Source of the DNA: Thermococcus sp. CX2
Lineage (GTDB): Archaea > Methanobacteriota_B > Thermococci > Thermococcales > Thermococcaceae
Direction: 5' to 3'
DNA length: 64,000 nt
NCBI RefSeq assembly: GCF_012027555.1
Contig: NZ_SNUQ01000002.1
Coordinates: 372,001 to 436,000 of the forward strand
Position 1 is the first letter of the stretch. Every line of letters starts with the position of its first letter. The translations under genes were made by a program, and so were the position numbers. The notes below the pieces were generated by a model. The model searched no databases, was not told the origin of the DNA, and saw only the letters and a program-made list of their open reading frames with translations. Shown here piece by piece: positions 9,366 through 20,043 of the stretch.

Positions 9366-10445
9366 ATGGACTGGAAGAAGGTCGGCTTCCTCACCTTTGG
9401 GATCCTCATAATAATCCTACTCATCTGGTGGGCGGGGGTAGAGGATGTAATAGGCGTTCTAAAAAAAGCGAGGCTTGACTACTTCATACTCGCCGTGCTC
9501 GTTTACATTGCGGGTGTTGTTCTCTGGGCCCTTCGCTGGGGGGTGCTCCTCAAGAGCCTCAACATAAACGCCTCCTTTAGGACGATTCTGGGCGCGATAT
9601 TCGTGGGTGTTTTTGTGAACAACGTCACACCCGGGGCCCGCGGCGGCGGTGAGCCTATGAGGATGTACTACCTCTCAAAGCGCTCCAATGAGACATACGG
9701 CCCAGTTTTTGCCACAATAATGGCCGATAGAATCCTCGACCTCATTCCGGTCATCGTTATGCTGTTCCTTTCGACGGTTTACGTCTATCGCTTAGGCTCA
9801 ACGACGCTGATGATAACCCTGCTCGTCCTCAATGCAATCCTTGCCGCCTTGATCGTAATAACGCTCGTTATACTCCTGAACGAGAGGAGAACCAAGAGGA
9901 TTCTCTACTGGTTCTTCGGGCTGGTCTCCAGGCTGATGCCAAAGAAGGCAAAAAAGTACGAGGAGAAGTTCATCCACAACATCGAAGTAAACGTCCCCAA
10001 GTTCCAGAAGGGCTTTAAACTCCTCCTGAAAGACAAAAAAGCCTTCTTACTGGCCCTAGCATATTCCTTCGCTTTCTGGTTCCTCACCCTTCTCCGCTCC
10101 TACTTCATCTTCCTGAGCATTAAATACCCAGTTGGCCTTGAGGAGATAATGGTCGTGCAGATGATAGGCGTTGTCGCGGGTTTGATAAGCATTATTCCAG
10201 GCGGTGCAGGATTTATAGAGGCCATAAACTCAGGTGTCTACGTCCTCCTCGGCATAGATAAGAACTTCGCCGTTACCGCAACGCTCATCGATAGGCTGAT
10301 ATCGTACTGGATACCAACGGTTCTCGGCGGCTTCCTCACAACCCACTTTGGCGTTAAGCTCAGGGAGGATAAGAAAAAGAAAGGTTTAACTGAAGAAGGG
10401 AGAATTGACAACCATGAAGTTTGGGATAGTGGCCAGGAGAGATAA
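9366..10445 (+). CDS. Flippase-like integral membrane protein (LPG synthase TM family, UPF0104)
   Basis: 359 residues with about eight membrane helices. The family signature [19 protein letters not shown] (about 87-105) and [18 protein letters not shown] (about 270) are characteristic of the YbhN/AglD/MprF-TM fold. Such proteins are suspected to move polyprenyl- or lipid-linked compounds. It starts two bases after the methyltransferase stop, and its 3' end overlaps the NAD kinase start by about 30 bases. Substrate unknown. Confidence 0.85.
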   Translation: MDWKKVGFLTFGILIIILLIWWAGVEDVIGVLKKARLDYFILAVLVYIAGVVLWALRWGVLLKSLNINASFRTILGAIFVGVFVNNVTPGARGGGEPMRMYYLSKRSNETYGPVFATIMADRILDLIPVIVMLFLSTVYVYRLGSTTLMITLLVLNAILAALIVITLVILLNERRTKRILYWFFGLVSRLMPKKAKKYEEKFIHNIEVNVPKFQKGFKLLLKDKKAFLLALAYSFAFWFLTLLRSYFIFLSIKYPVGLEEIMVVQMIGVVAGLISIIPGGAGFIEAINSGVYVLLGIDKNFAVTATLIDRLISYWIPTVLGGFLTTHFGVKLREDKKKKGLTEEGRIDNHEVWDSGQER

Positions 10446-11233
10446 AGAGGCAGCCCTCAAGCTCGCATACAGGGTCTACGACTTCCTCAAGGTCAGCGGT
10501 TACGAGGTGTATGTGGATACCGACACACACAGATACCTGCCCGAATTTCAGGAGGAGGATGTTCTCCCGCTGGAGGACTTCGACGTCGATTTTATCATCG
10601 TTATCGGAGGAGATGGGACGATTCTCAGAGTAGAACACAAAACCAAGAAGGAGATACCTTTGTTGGGCATCAACATGGGGACGCTCGGTTTTCTCACGGA
10701 GGTTGAACCCCACGAGGCCTTCTTTGCCCTGAGCAAGCTAATTGAGGGTGATTACCATATAGACGAACGCATAAAGCTGAGGACGTACCTAAACGGCGAG
10801 AACGTAGTCCCTGATGCCCTCAACGAGGTGGCCATTCTAACGGGCATACCCGGAAAGATAATCCATCTGAGGTATTACATAGACGAAGGCCTCGCCGATG
10901 AAATCAGAGCCGACGGGCTGATAGTCTCAACACCGACAGGATCAACGGGCTACGCCATGTCCGCGGGAGGGCCCTTCGTGGATCCGAGGCTTGATGTAAT
11001 CGTCATAGCACCCCTCGCACCGATAGCGCTGAGCTCGAGGCCAATGATAGTGCCGTCGTACAGCAAGATAGACGTGAGGAACATGGCCCTCACCAGGGAA
11101 ATAATACTGGCGGTCGATGGGCAGTTCTACACCTACCTAGAGCCAGAGACGGAGATAACCATAAAGCTCTCCCCACGGAGAGCAAAGTTTGTGAGGTTCT
11201 CGAACGAGGTGTACCCAAAGTACACAATGAAGA

Positions 11234-11250
<17 letters not shown>
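10414..11250 (+). CDS. nadK: NAD kinase
   Basis: Phosphorylates NAD to NADP. It is 278 residues, with the diagnostic GGDGTILR (about 64-71), [17 protein letters not shown], and [20 protein letters not shown] in the C-terminal beta-domain. The ATG at 10414 ([13 protein letters not shown]) is chosen as the family start; an upstream TTG is in frame. It overlaps the preceding membrane-protein gene, and its 3' end overlaps the convergent DUF835 gene by 17 bases. Confidence 0.95.
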
Positions 11251-13601
<2,351 letters not shown>

Positions 13602-14918
13602 TCAGCGAAGGGAAAGCCAAGCCAAAGCCTTAGCAGCTCTCTCCGGTGTCGGAAAGTTCTTCAGGCCGTGCTTCTCGAGTAAATTGACGCCATCCCTGAC
13701 AAGCTCCCCCGCCATGAAGTTCACGATGATGGGTTTGGGGCAGTCAGCCTCGATTACCGCCCTCGCTACCTCCTCGCTCGGGATGAATATCGGCGGAACG
13801 CAGATTACGAGGAGAGAATCAACGTTCCCGCCCCTGCAAACAACCTCGATGGTCCGCTTATAGCGCTCGTAGTCGGCATCTGCTATGAGGTCTATGGGGT
13901 TCTTGACGGAGCACTGAGGCGGAAGGAAGGAGCGGAGCTCTTCAACGGTTTCATCGCTCAGTTTGGCAATTTCGAGGCCTAGCTTTTCGAGCTTGTCTGT
14001 CGCGAGAACACCGGGCCCTCCAGAGTTCGTGATTACTGCGACGCGCCTTCCAGCCTTAGGGTACATCTCAAAGGCCTTAGCGGCATCAAACAGCTCCTCC
14101 ATTTCCTCGACCTCTATGGCTCCGGTCTGTTTGAAGGCGGCCCTGTAAATCTCGTAGCTTCCCGCGAGAGAGCCTGTGTGAGATGCCGCGGCTTTGGCGC
14201 CGCTCGCGCTCTTCCCGGCTTTGAGGACTATAACCGGCTTCCTGCTCGCGGCGTAACGCAGTGCCTCCATGAAGCGTCGGCCGTCTTTAACGCCCTCGAT
14301 GTAAAGGGCTATGGTCCTAGTGTTTTCATCGTCAGCGAAGTATCTCAGGAAGTCGCTCTCGTTCAGATCGGCGGCGTTTCCATAGGAAACGAAGGCCGAA
14401 AACCCGATTCCTTCCTCGTTGCCCATCGCCAAAGCCGCGCCGCCAAAGGCTCCGCTCTGGCTTATCAGAGCAAGCCCCCCGGGATTAACGCGGACTTCGA
14501 AGGAGCCAAAGAACTTCCCGTGAACACCGAAGATGCCTGCACAGTTGGGCCCGATGAGCCTGACGCCGTGTCTCTTGGCTTTTTCCACCAGCTCGCGCTC
14601 CAGCTCGACGTTTCCGACCTCTGAAAAGCCAGCGCTTATAACGACGGCACCATTGATTAAGTCACCGATTTCGTCTATGAGAGAAGGCACGAACTTGGCG
14701 GGGATGGCTATTATGGCAGTATCAACCGGCTCCTCAAGCTTTGGCAGGATTTCAAAGGTTTTTCCACCAACCTGAACCTTTCCCCCTTTCGGGTTCACGG
14801 GGATTATCCTGCCCTCAAAGCCACCCTCCACTATGTTGCGCAGGATTTCATAGGCTATGGCGCCTTCTTTGAAAGAGCCAAAGATGGCAACGCTCCGGGG
14901 GTAAAAGAAGAAGTCCAT
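13602..14918 (-). CDS. ADP-forming acyl-CoA synthetase, alpha-subunit paralogue
   Basis: 438 residues. It has an N-terminal CoA-binding Rossmann domain (FFYPRSVAIFGSFKEG), succinyl-CoA-ligase-like domains with GPNCAGIFG and SQSGAFGGAALA, and the phospho-histidine loop AAASHTGSLAGS (His about 245). Such subunits pair with an ATP-grasp beta subunit to make ATP from acyl-CoA. No beta subunit is in the window. A second alpha is at 40669. The ATG abuts the stop of the upstream secreted-protein gene. It is shorter than typical (about 460 residues), and its substrate is unknown. Confidence 0.88.
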   Translation of the reverse strand: MDFFFYPRSVAIFGSFKEGAIAYEILRNIVEGGFEGRIIPVNPKGGKVQVGGKTFEILPKLEEPVDTAIIAIPAKFVPSLIDEIGDLINGAVVISAGFSEVGNVELERELVEKAKRHGVRLIGPNCAGIFGVHGKFFGSFEVRVNPGGLALISQSGAFGGAALAMGNEEGIGFSAFVSYGNAADLNESDFLRYFADDENTRTIALYIEGVKDGRRFMEALRYAASRKPVIVLKAGKSASGAKAAASHTGSLAGSYEIYRAAFKQTGAIEVEEMEELFDAAKAFEMYPKAGRRVAVITNSGGPGVLATDKLEKLGLEIAKLSDETVEELRSFLPPQCSVKNPIDLIADADYERYKRTIEVVCRGGNVDSLLVICVPPIFIPSEEVARAVIEADCPKPIIVNFMAGELVRDGVNLLEKHGLKNFPTPERAAKALAWLSLR

Positions 14919-16085
14919 TCACTCACCCCCGGATTCGGAGGTCTCGCCATCGAGGCTCTCACTTTCCTCAATAGAGCTTTCATTCCCTTCTTCGGCTGGC
15001 TCTTCCATCTCCTTCGAAGCGGTTCTGCGCTTCTTGAGCCAGGCTATTCCAACGACCACCACCAAAATAAGGCCAATCCAGAGGTAGGTGAAATAGTTTG
15101 GCTTCTTCTCCACCACCGTGATAATTATAGTATTGTTGGGCCCAACTTGATATGAGCCGCCTTTAACGAGCACCTTGTTGAAGGGCATAGGCAGCTTGAC
15201 GAGGGCGTTCCACACCTCCTCTGAAGAGGTCTCGCTATGGGACACCTCCGGCTTGGCGACGCCGATGACTACCAAACTGCCGTTCTCCTGGCGGGCGTCG
15301 ATGCTAATTACTTCCATCCGGGCCTTAAAGCTCGAGATTATCTGATTGATAATCAGAGGTGTGGCGTTCGCCCCGCTGAAGGTGGCGTTGAACTGGACGT
15401 AGCCTTCCTGGGGGTCGTACCTGAGGGAGATTTCCCTCCAGGTTGCGTTCAGGAACTTCCAATAGGAATACTGCGGAGTGTAGAGCTCCATTAGGGGGAT
15501 GAAGTCTCCGTTAGTCCAGACCGCGACGTTGTTGCTGAAATCTTCTGGAGCCGGGGCGAGGTTCCTTACTTCGTAATCCTTGGGAAGGATGAGGGTCAGC
15601 TTATCCCAGCTGTAGGCGAAAACATGGCCTCTGAAGACGAATTCCATGGGGCCACTGAGCGGACAGCTAAGGACTTTCCCATCGCTGACGAGGAAGTTGG
15701 TAATGGCAAAGGCTACCACAGCGGACCAGTTGTCGAGAACCTTAACCGGACCCCCCTCGGGCCAGTATATTGTACTGTTGAGCCCCTTTGCCTCGAATCT
15801 CTTCTCGAAGTTGTCCTTCAGGTTGTCGTAGATCAAACTCTTCACGAAAGACTGGAACTGCTCCTCAGCTAAGGTGGTGTTGTTGGCCGCGAGTTTATTA
15901 AAGTACGCCCTGTAAAACGGATCCTTGAGCGTGGCGTATATCCTGAACTGGGCCAGCCCGTCGGGGGACACCTGAATCATCATGTCTATCTTGAAAAGGG
16001 GCTGGGGCTCTCCGGCCGCTGCCACGTGAGCAAGGGGTGAGCCGATCAGGAGAAGAGTCAGGATGAGCACGATGAGCTTTCTCAT
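14919..16085 (-). CDS. Secreted membrane-anchored protein of unknown family
   Basis: 388 residues: signal peptide (LIVLILTLLLIGSPLAHVAAAG), a beta-rich extracellular region with several N-glycosylation sequons, a C-terminal helix (LWIGLILVVVVGIAWL), and an acidic Glu/Ser-rich cytosolic tail. The start ATG at 16085 is set by GGAGGTGG just upstream; the longer open frame that reads into coaD on the other strand is rejected. It ends directly at the acyl-CoA synthetase start, so the two are coupled. I do not recognise the family. Confidence 0.75.
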   Translation of the reverse strand: MRKLIVLILTLLLIGSPLAHVAAAGEPQPLFKIDMMIQVSPDGLAQFRIYATLKDPFYRAYFNKLAANNTTLAEEQFQSFVKSLIYDNLKDNFEKRFEAKGLNSTIYWPEGGPVKVLDNWSAVVAFAITNFLVSDGKVLSCPLSGPMEFVFRGHVFAYSWDKLTLILPKDYEVRNLAPAPEDFSNNVAVWTNGDFIPLMELYTPQYSYWKFLNATWREISLRYDPQEGYVQFNATFSGANATPLIINQIISSFKARMEVISIDARQENGSLVVIGVAKPEVSHSETSSEEVWNALVKLPMPFNKVLVKGGSYQVGPNNTIIITVVEKKPNYFTYLWIGLILVVVVGIAWLKKRRTASKEMEEPAEEGNESSIEESESLDGETSESGGE

Positions 16086-16157
16086 TCTACCACCTCCAGG
16101 AAAAATCTCCGGAGGTTGATAAAAAAGCTTATTGGTTCGTCTGCCTAATTTTAGCCC

Positions 16158-16640
16158 ATGAGGAAAAAGTACCGCAAAGTGGTCGTCGGAGGGACCTTTG
16201 ACAGGCTCCACCTCGGGCACAAGGCGTTGCTGAGGAAGGCCTTCGAGGTGGGGAAGTACGTCTACGTTGGACTGACCGCCGACGAGATGGTGAGGAACAA
16301 GCCCCACGCGGATAAAATCCTTCCCTACGAGCTCCGCCTGAGAGATCTGCTCAAGTTCTTCGAGGTTAACGGCTACTCCAACTACCGGGTCATCAAGATA
16401 CACACGGCCATAGGCTTCGCGGATAAGATGAAGAGCCTCGATGCCATAGTCGTCAGTGAGGAGACCTACAAGGGGGCACTCATAGTGAACAGAGCTAGAG
16501 AAGAGAGGGGCCTGAAGCCCCTCGAGATAGTGACCATCGGGATCGTAAGGAGCAGCCTCGGGGCGAAGATAAGCTCTTCCCTGATCAGGGCAGGCCTCAT
16601 CGACCCGCTCGGAAATCCGAGGAAGAAAGATTCACCGTAA
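16158..16640 (+). CDS. coaD: Phosphopantetheine adenylyltransferase, archaeal type
   Basis: Makes dephospho-CoA from ATP and 4'-phosphopantetheine. The 160-residue nucleotidyltransferase has VVGGTFDRLHLGHKALLRKA (HxGH at the active site), VYVGLTADEMV, and ISSSLIR near the C-terminus (the ISSSxIR ATP motif). It is the short archaeal/eukaryotic-like form. It is divergent from the secreted-protein gene, and the 72-bp gap holds the promoters. It overlaps the convergent DUF917 gene by nine bases. Confidence 0.92.
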   Translation: MRKKYRKVVVGGTFDRLHLGHKALLRKAFEVGKYVYVGLTADEMVRNKPHADKILPYELRLRDLLKFFEVNGYSNYRVIKIHTAIGFADKMKSLDAIVVSEETYKGALIVNRAREERGLKPLEIVTIGIVRSSLGAKISSSLIRAGLIDPLGNPRKKDSP

Positions 16641-17702
16641 TGCCCTCCGCGCTATTGGGGCGTACTCCACGTCAAAGCCGAAAGCTCTCGGTCCAAGCAA
16701 TTCAAGTCCACGCTGAGACCTCCATACTTCAGGGGCAGAAAACCCAAAAACCACGTATTCCTCTCCGAGCCTCACCTCGGAGTTCACAACGGGGACTCCT
16801 TCCGAAGTTAGCATGGTTATCAAATCAGGCACAGTCACATCTACGCTTCCGTTTCTTAACCCGAGGAGGTTTTCATTTTTAAACAGAATCTCATATCTCT
16901 CACCCTCGAATTCCCCTATCCCCTCCAGCCCGATTAGCCCTATGGTAAAGCCTCGTTCTTCCTGCCTCTCAAGTGAGGCACAGACACCCCTGAAGAGAAG
17001 AACGCCCCCAAGCTTCATCAGTTCAGACTCCCACTCCTCACTTTTCAGGGCCCGGCCGATGGCAATAGCCCTACTGAGGGTGCCCTTTAAAAGAACCCGC
17101 TTCGAAACCGCGGCATCGAACGGGTGGGAGGCCACTCCAACCTTTCCAACCGCACTCACCACTGCCCTAACAAGCGTTTCTGCCCTCCTGTCATCCTCAA
17201 TGCGGGGTACAATTAGAACGTCCTCTTCAGGAGTAACGATGGAAAAAGGCGCCATCTTGTGGCCGTGGAGATAATAAACCGAGTGATGGAGTTCAGGGAC
17301 GGCTCTTCCAGCCATGTCCCCATCAACTACTGGAATCCCCAGCTCAGCGGCGGTGGCGAGCGCAACTGCCGTGCTGTTGCCCCCCAGCTCGGTAGGGACA
17401 ACGGCCCCAAATTCTCTCCCCAGAAACTCTTCAAGCTCCAGAACAGCCAAAGCTGCGATATTTCTCTTTGGAGACCCACCCACGGGCCCAACGAAGTACG
17501 GGCTCACCGTAAAAGCATTCTCAGGCAGGTCCTCTACCCCAATGAGCCGTATCTCTCGATCTTTTCTAAGCACTTGTTCAATCCACTTCCAGCCGTTTTC
17601 TGGGCTTCCCCCACCCCCACAGCCAAGAAGCGTACATCCGGCGATCAGATCTTTCAGTTCGTCTTCCCCAAGCCGGCGGCCAGAGTTTTTCAGATTCTGC
17701 AT
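16632..17702 (-). CDS. DUF917 family protein
   Basis: About 356 residues. The N-terminal GCTLLGCGGGGSPENGWKWIEQ and VPTELGGNSTAVALATAAELGIPVVDGD with AGRAVPEL are typical of DUF917. That family includes S-methyl-thiohydantoin desulfurase-like proteins and is often next to hydantoinase-type genes, though none is here. The ATG at 17702 is chosen; a GTG 12 bases upstream is an alternative. Function unknown. Confidence 0.85.
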   Translation of the reverse strand: MQNLKNSGRRLGEDELKDLIAGCTLLGCGGGGSPENGWKWIEQVLRKDREIRLIGVEDLPENAFTVSPYFVGPVGGSPKRNIAALAVLELEEFLGREFGAVVPTELGGNSTAVALATAAELGIPVVDGDMAGRAVPELHHSVYYLHGHKMAPFSIVTPEEDVLIVPRIEDDRRAETLVRAVVSAVGKVGVASHPFDAAVSKRVLLKGTLSRAIAIGRALKSEEWESELMKLGGVLLFRGVCASLERQEERGFTIGLIGLEGIGEFEGERYEILFKNENLLGLRNGSVDVTVPDLITMLTSEGVPVVNSEVRLGEEYVVFGFSAPEVWRSQRGLELLGPRAFGFDVEYAPIARRALR

Positions 17703-17757
17703 AATCAACACCACGCTCAGAGTGTTTCCAAACGAAATTTGGGATAAAAGGATTTAA

Positions 17758-18471
<714 letters not shown>

Positions 18472-18505
18472 GCTTTTCTCTTAAAATTTTCAGCGCCGAT
18501 GCGAA

Positions 18506-18534
18506 CAATCTTTGCAAAGCAAAGCTTGACCAAA
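18506..18534 (+). repeat. Hairpin repeat copy 1 (degenerate)
   Basis: A degenerate copy of the CAAACTTTGC-loop-GCAAAGTTTGATCAAA element: CAATCTTTGC, short loop, GCAAAGCTTGACCAAA. It lies about 35 bases after the tpiA stop in the same sense as that gene. Confidence 0.55.
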
Positions 18535-18836
18535 GTTGAGACTGCCCGATAAAATGTTCCTTTGGATGAGTGCCCCTCTAAATTCTGCAAGTTCGAGAGG
18601 ATTTCCATTTAACAGGAGACTTTAATTTGGAGTCTGCTTTTCTTTTTGACGCCCTTTGGGCGTCGTACTTTGAGAGACTTCTTGAAAATTGGCCAGTTAA
18701 GAAGAAATCCAACTTAAAATCGCCTTTTTGAAGGAGTGCACACTCAAAAATCAGCATTTTTAGAAGCAGTCAGAATTTTCCGCCATCCGTCAGGATGCTT
18801 GAGCGTTAGCGAAAGCAGCACTTTGCGTCAGCAAAG

Positions 18837-18865
18837 CAAACTTTGCAGGGTAAAGTTTGATCAAA
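18837..18865 (+). repeat. Hairpin repeat copy 2
   Basis: CAAACTTTGC, loop AGG, GTAAAGTTTG, then ATCAAA. It has a ten-base stem with one G-T pair, and the same GATCAAA flank as the other copies. Confidence 0.7.
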
Positions 18866-19079
18866 GAGTAAAATTCTCCCAAATTGGCTGGAAAGAGTTT
18901 GCATGTCCTTCCAAAAACTGCGAGCTTACTGTGGGTTTAACCTAAAAGCTGGCAGTTAAAGGGTTTCCTACTTCCTTTAACGTCCCTCGGGCGTTATATT
19001 TGCAGTGAAGCACTGTAATGATAAGCAATTGAAGAGTAAACCACTGGAAATTAGCCGTTTTAGAACGGACATGCCAACC

Positions 19080-19108
19080 TTGATCAAACTTCGCGAAGGC
19101 GAAGTTTG
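19080..19108 (-). repeat. Hairpin repeat copy 3, just downstream of tRNA-Gln
   Basis: CAAACTTCGC, loop GAAG, GCGAAGTTTG, flanked by TTGAT. It differs from copy 4 by a T-to-C change in one arm matched by A-to-G in the other, so pairing is kept. It begins two bases after the tRNA CCA end, on the same strand sense. Confidence 0.75.
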
Positions 19109-19110
19109 TG

Positions 19111-19186
19111 TGGTAGCCCCGCCGGGATTCGAACCCGGGTCGCGGGATCCAAAGTCCCGCATGCTTGGCCGCTACACCACGGGGCT
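19111..19186 (-). tRNA. tRNA-Gln (anticodon TTG), CCA encoded
   Basis: Reading the minus strand: acceptor AGCCCCG pairs with CGGGGCT, D-arm TGTAGCGGCCAAGCA, anticodon stem CGGGA/TCCCG around loop CTTTGGA (anticodon TTG, decoding CAA), T-arm with GGTTCGAATCC, discriminator A, then CCA at 19111-19113. A TATA-like GGTTTATAAGTC lies on the minus strand at about 19212-19223. The tRNA makes the minus-strand GATCC/CCCGC region a common site of spurious short ORF calls. Confidence 0.96.
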
Positions 19187-19298
19187 GCCCGATAAGAAAA
19201 GCTAAGAAGGGACTTATAAACCTTAAGTCCACAGGTAGGTCAACACCCCCCATTCGAATCTTTGCTTCAGTTCTAGCCTTTGAAATAGAGGCAAACTT

Positions 19299-19329
19299 TT
19301 TTGATCAAACTTTGCTTGCGCAAAGTTTG
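19299..19329 (-). repeat. Hairpin repeat copy 4, abutting a stop codon
   Basis: CAAACTTTGC, loop TTGC, GCAAAGTTTG with TTTGAT on the left: a perfect ten-base stem. It abuts the TAG of the zinc-ribbon gene (stop at 19330-19332) on the 3' side, so it would form a hairpin at the very start of that mRNA's 3' UTR. Confidence 0.75.
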
Positions 19330-20004
19330 CTAGAAGGCAAACTCCTCGACGGAGAACTCCTCCATAACCCTCTCGAAGTCGTTCTCTGGAGCGTAGAGGA
19401 AGCCGCAGCGAGTGCACTTGAGCACACCCTTTTCTTCACTCAGCGGGGAGAAGCAGACCGGACAGCGGTACTCCTCTCGGTTGAGCTGTTCATAAACCTC
19501 ATCGCGCATGACAATTAGGTTCAGCTCGGCTTCCCAGTCCTCGTGGAGCATGCCCCAGTAGGGCGTTTCGACGGGATAGAAGTCCTCCAAAATCAGGGCG
19601 TTTATTCCAATGCTCTTAACGCCAGGCGGGAGCTTTCCGGCAGGCTCTATCGAGACCACATACTGGTCGTAGAACTCTATATTCTCTGCCCTAATTGTGA
19701 GACCCTTAGAGAGCCTTGAACGGAGCGGGATGAGCTGAAGGAAGAGGCTCTCCCTCTCGATGTCCCAGCTCGTGCTTATTGAGACGCTCCCCCTTGTGAA
19801 GAACTGGGTGATGTAGCGCTCGTCCCTTTCTTCACCGGCCAAAGAAAAGCCCAGCTTGCCCATCGCACGGTTTAGGAAGTTAGGCCGCGGGAGCTTCTGG
19901 TAGTTAATCAGGTACTCCCCTATCCAGCCGGCTAAGGGCATGGAGTAGCCGACGAAGTACTGCCTCTGGACGTTGAGGTAGGCCACGCTGGGGACGAGCT
20001 TCAT
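19330..20004 (-). CDS. Zinc-ribbon protein of unknown function
   Basis: 224 residues. The N-terminal two thirds are not recognised. The C-terminus carries a zinc ribbon, CPVCFSPLSEEKGVLKCTRCG (Cys pairs about 183/186 and 199/202), followed by an acidic tail. A strong TATA box (CATATATATTT, minus strand, about 20027-20038) lies only ~25 bases before the ATG, so the mRNA is probably leaderless and separate from the polymerase operon upstream, although it follows DP2 by 39 bases. Confidence 0.75.
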   Translation of the reverse strand: MKLVPSVAYLNVQRQYFVGYSMPLAGWIGEYLINYQKLPRPNFLNRAMGKLGFSLAGEERDERYITQFFTRGSVSISTSWDIERESLFLQLIPLRSRLSKGLTIRAENIEFYDQYVVSIEPAGKLPPGVKSIGINALILEDFYPVETPYWGMLHEDWEAELNLIVMRDEVYEQLNREEYRCPVCFSPLSEEKGVLKCTRCGFLYAPENDFERVMEEFSVEEFAF

Positions 20005-20043
20005 AACGAAGAAAGTGGGAAACGAAAATATATATGGATTTCG

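Larger units (their letters stand above)
18472..19110. repeat. Gene-poor stretch with degenerate repeat modules
   Basis: No convincing protein gene lies in these ~640 bp. Two modules look related. Each has a hairpin with a CCC/GGG stem (GACGCCC-TTT-GGGCGTC at 18648-18664; AACG-T-CCC-TC-GGGCGTT at 18979-18995). About 100-120 bases later each has similar AT-rich text (around 18737-18770 and 19031-19065, both containing TTTTAGAA). Copies of a second hairpin repeat, listed separately, occur in and around them. This looks like dispersed repeat material rather than ordinary intergenic DNA. Confidence 0.55.

Noticed and set aside
16086-16403. N-terminal extension of the secreted-protein gene at 14919
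   Set aside because: The extension runs antisense to coaD, lacks a signal peptide and precedes a good ribosome site plus signal sequence at 16085.
19005-19205. Short ORF covering tRNA-Gln on the opposite strand (APPGFEPGSRDPKSRMLG)
   Set aside because: This is the classical spurious translation of a tRNA gene and flanking repeat; not a protein gene.
18506-19329. Hairpin repeats as intrinsic terminators
   Set aside because: No downstream T-run on the sense strand; archaeal terminators need T-rich tracts.
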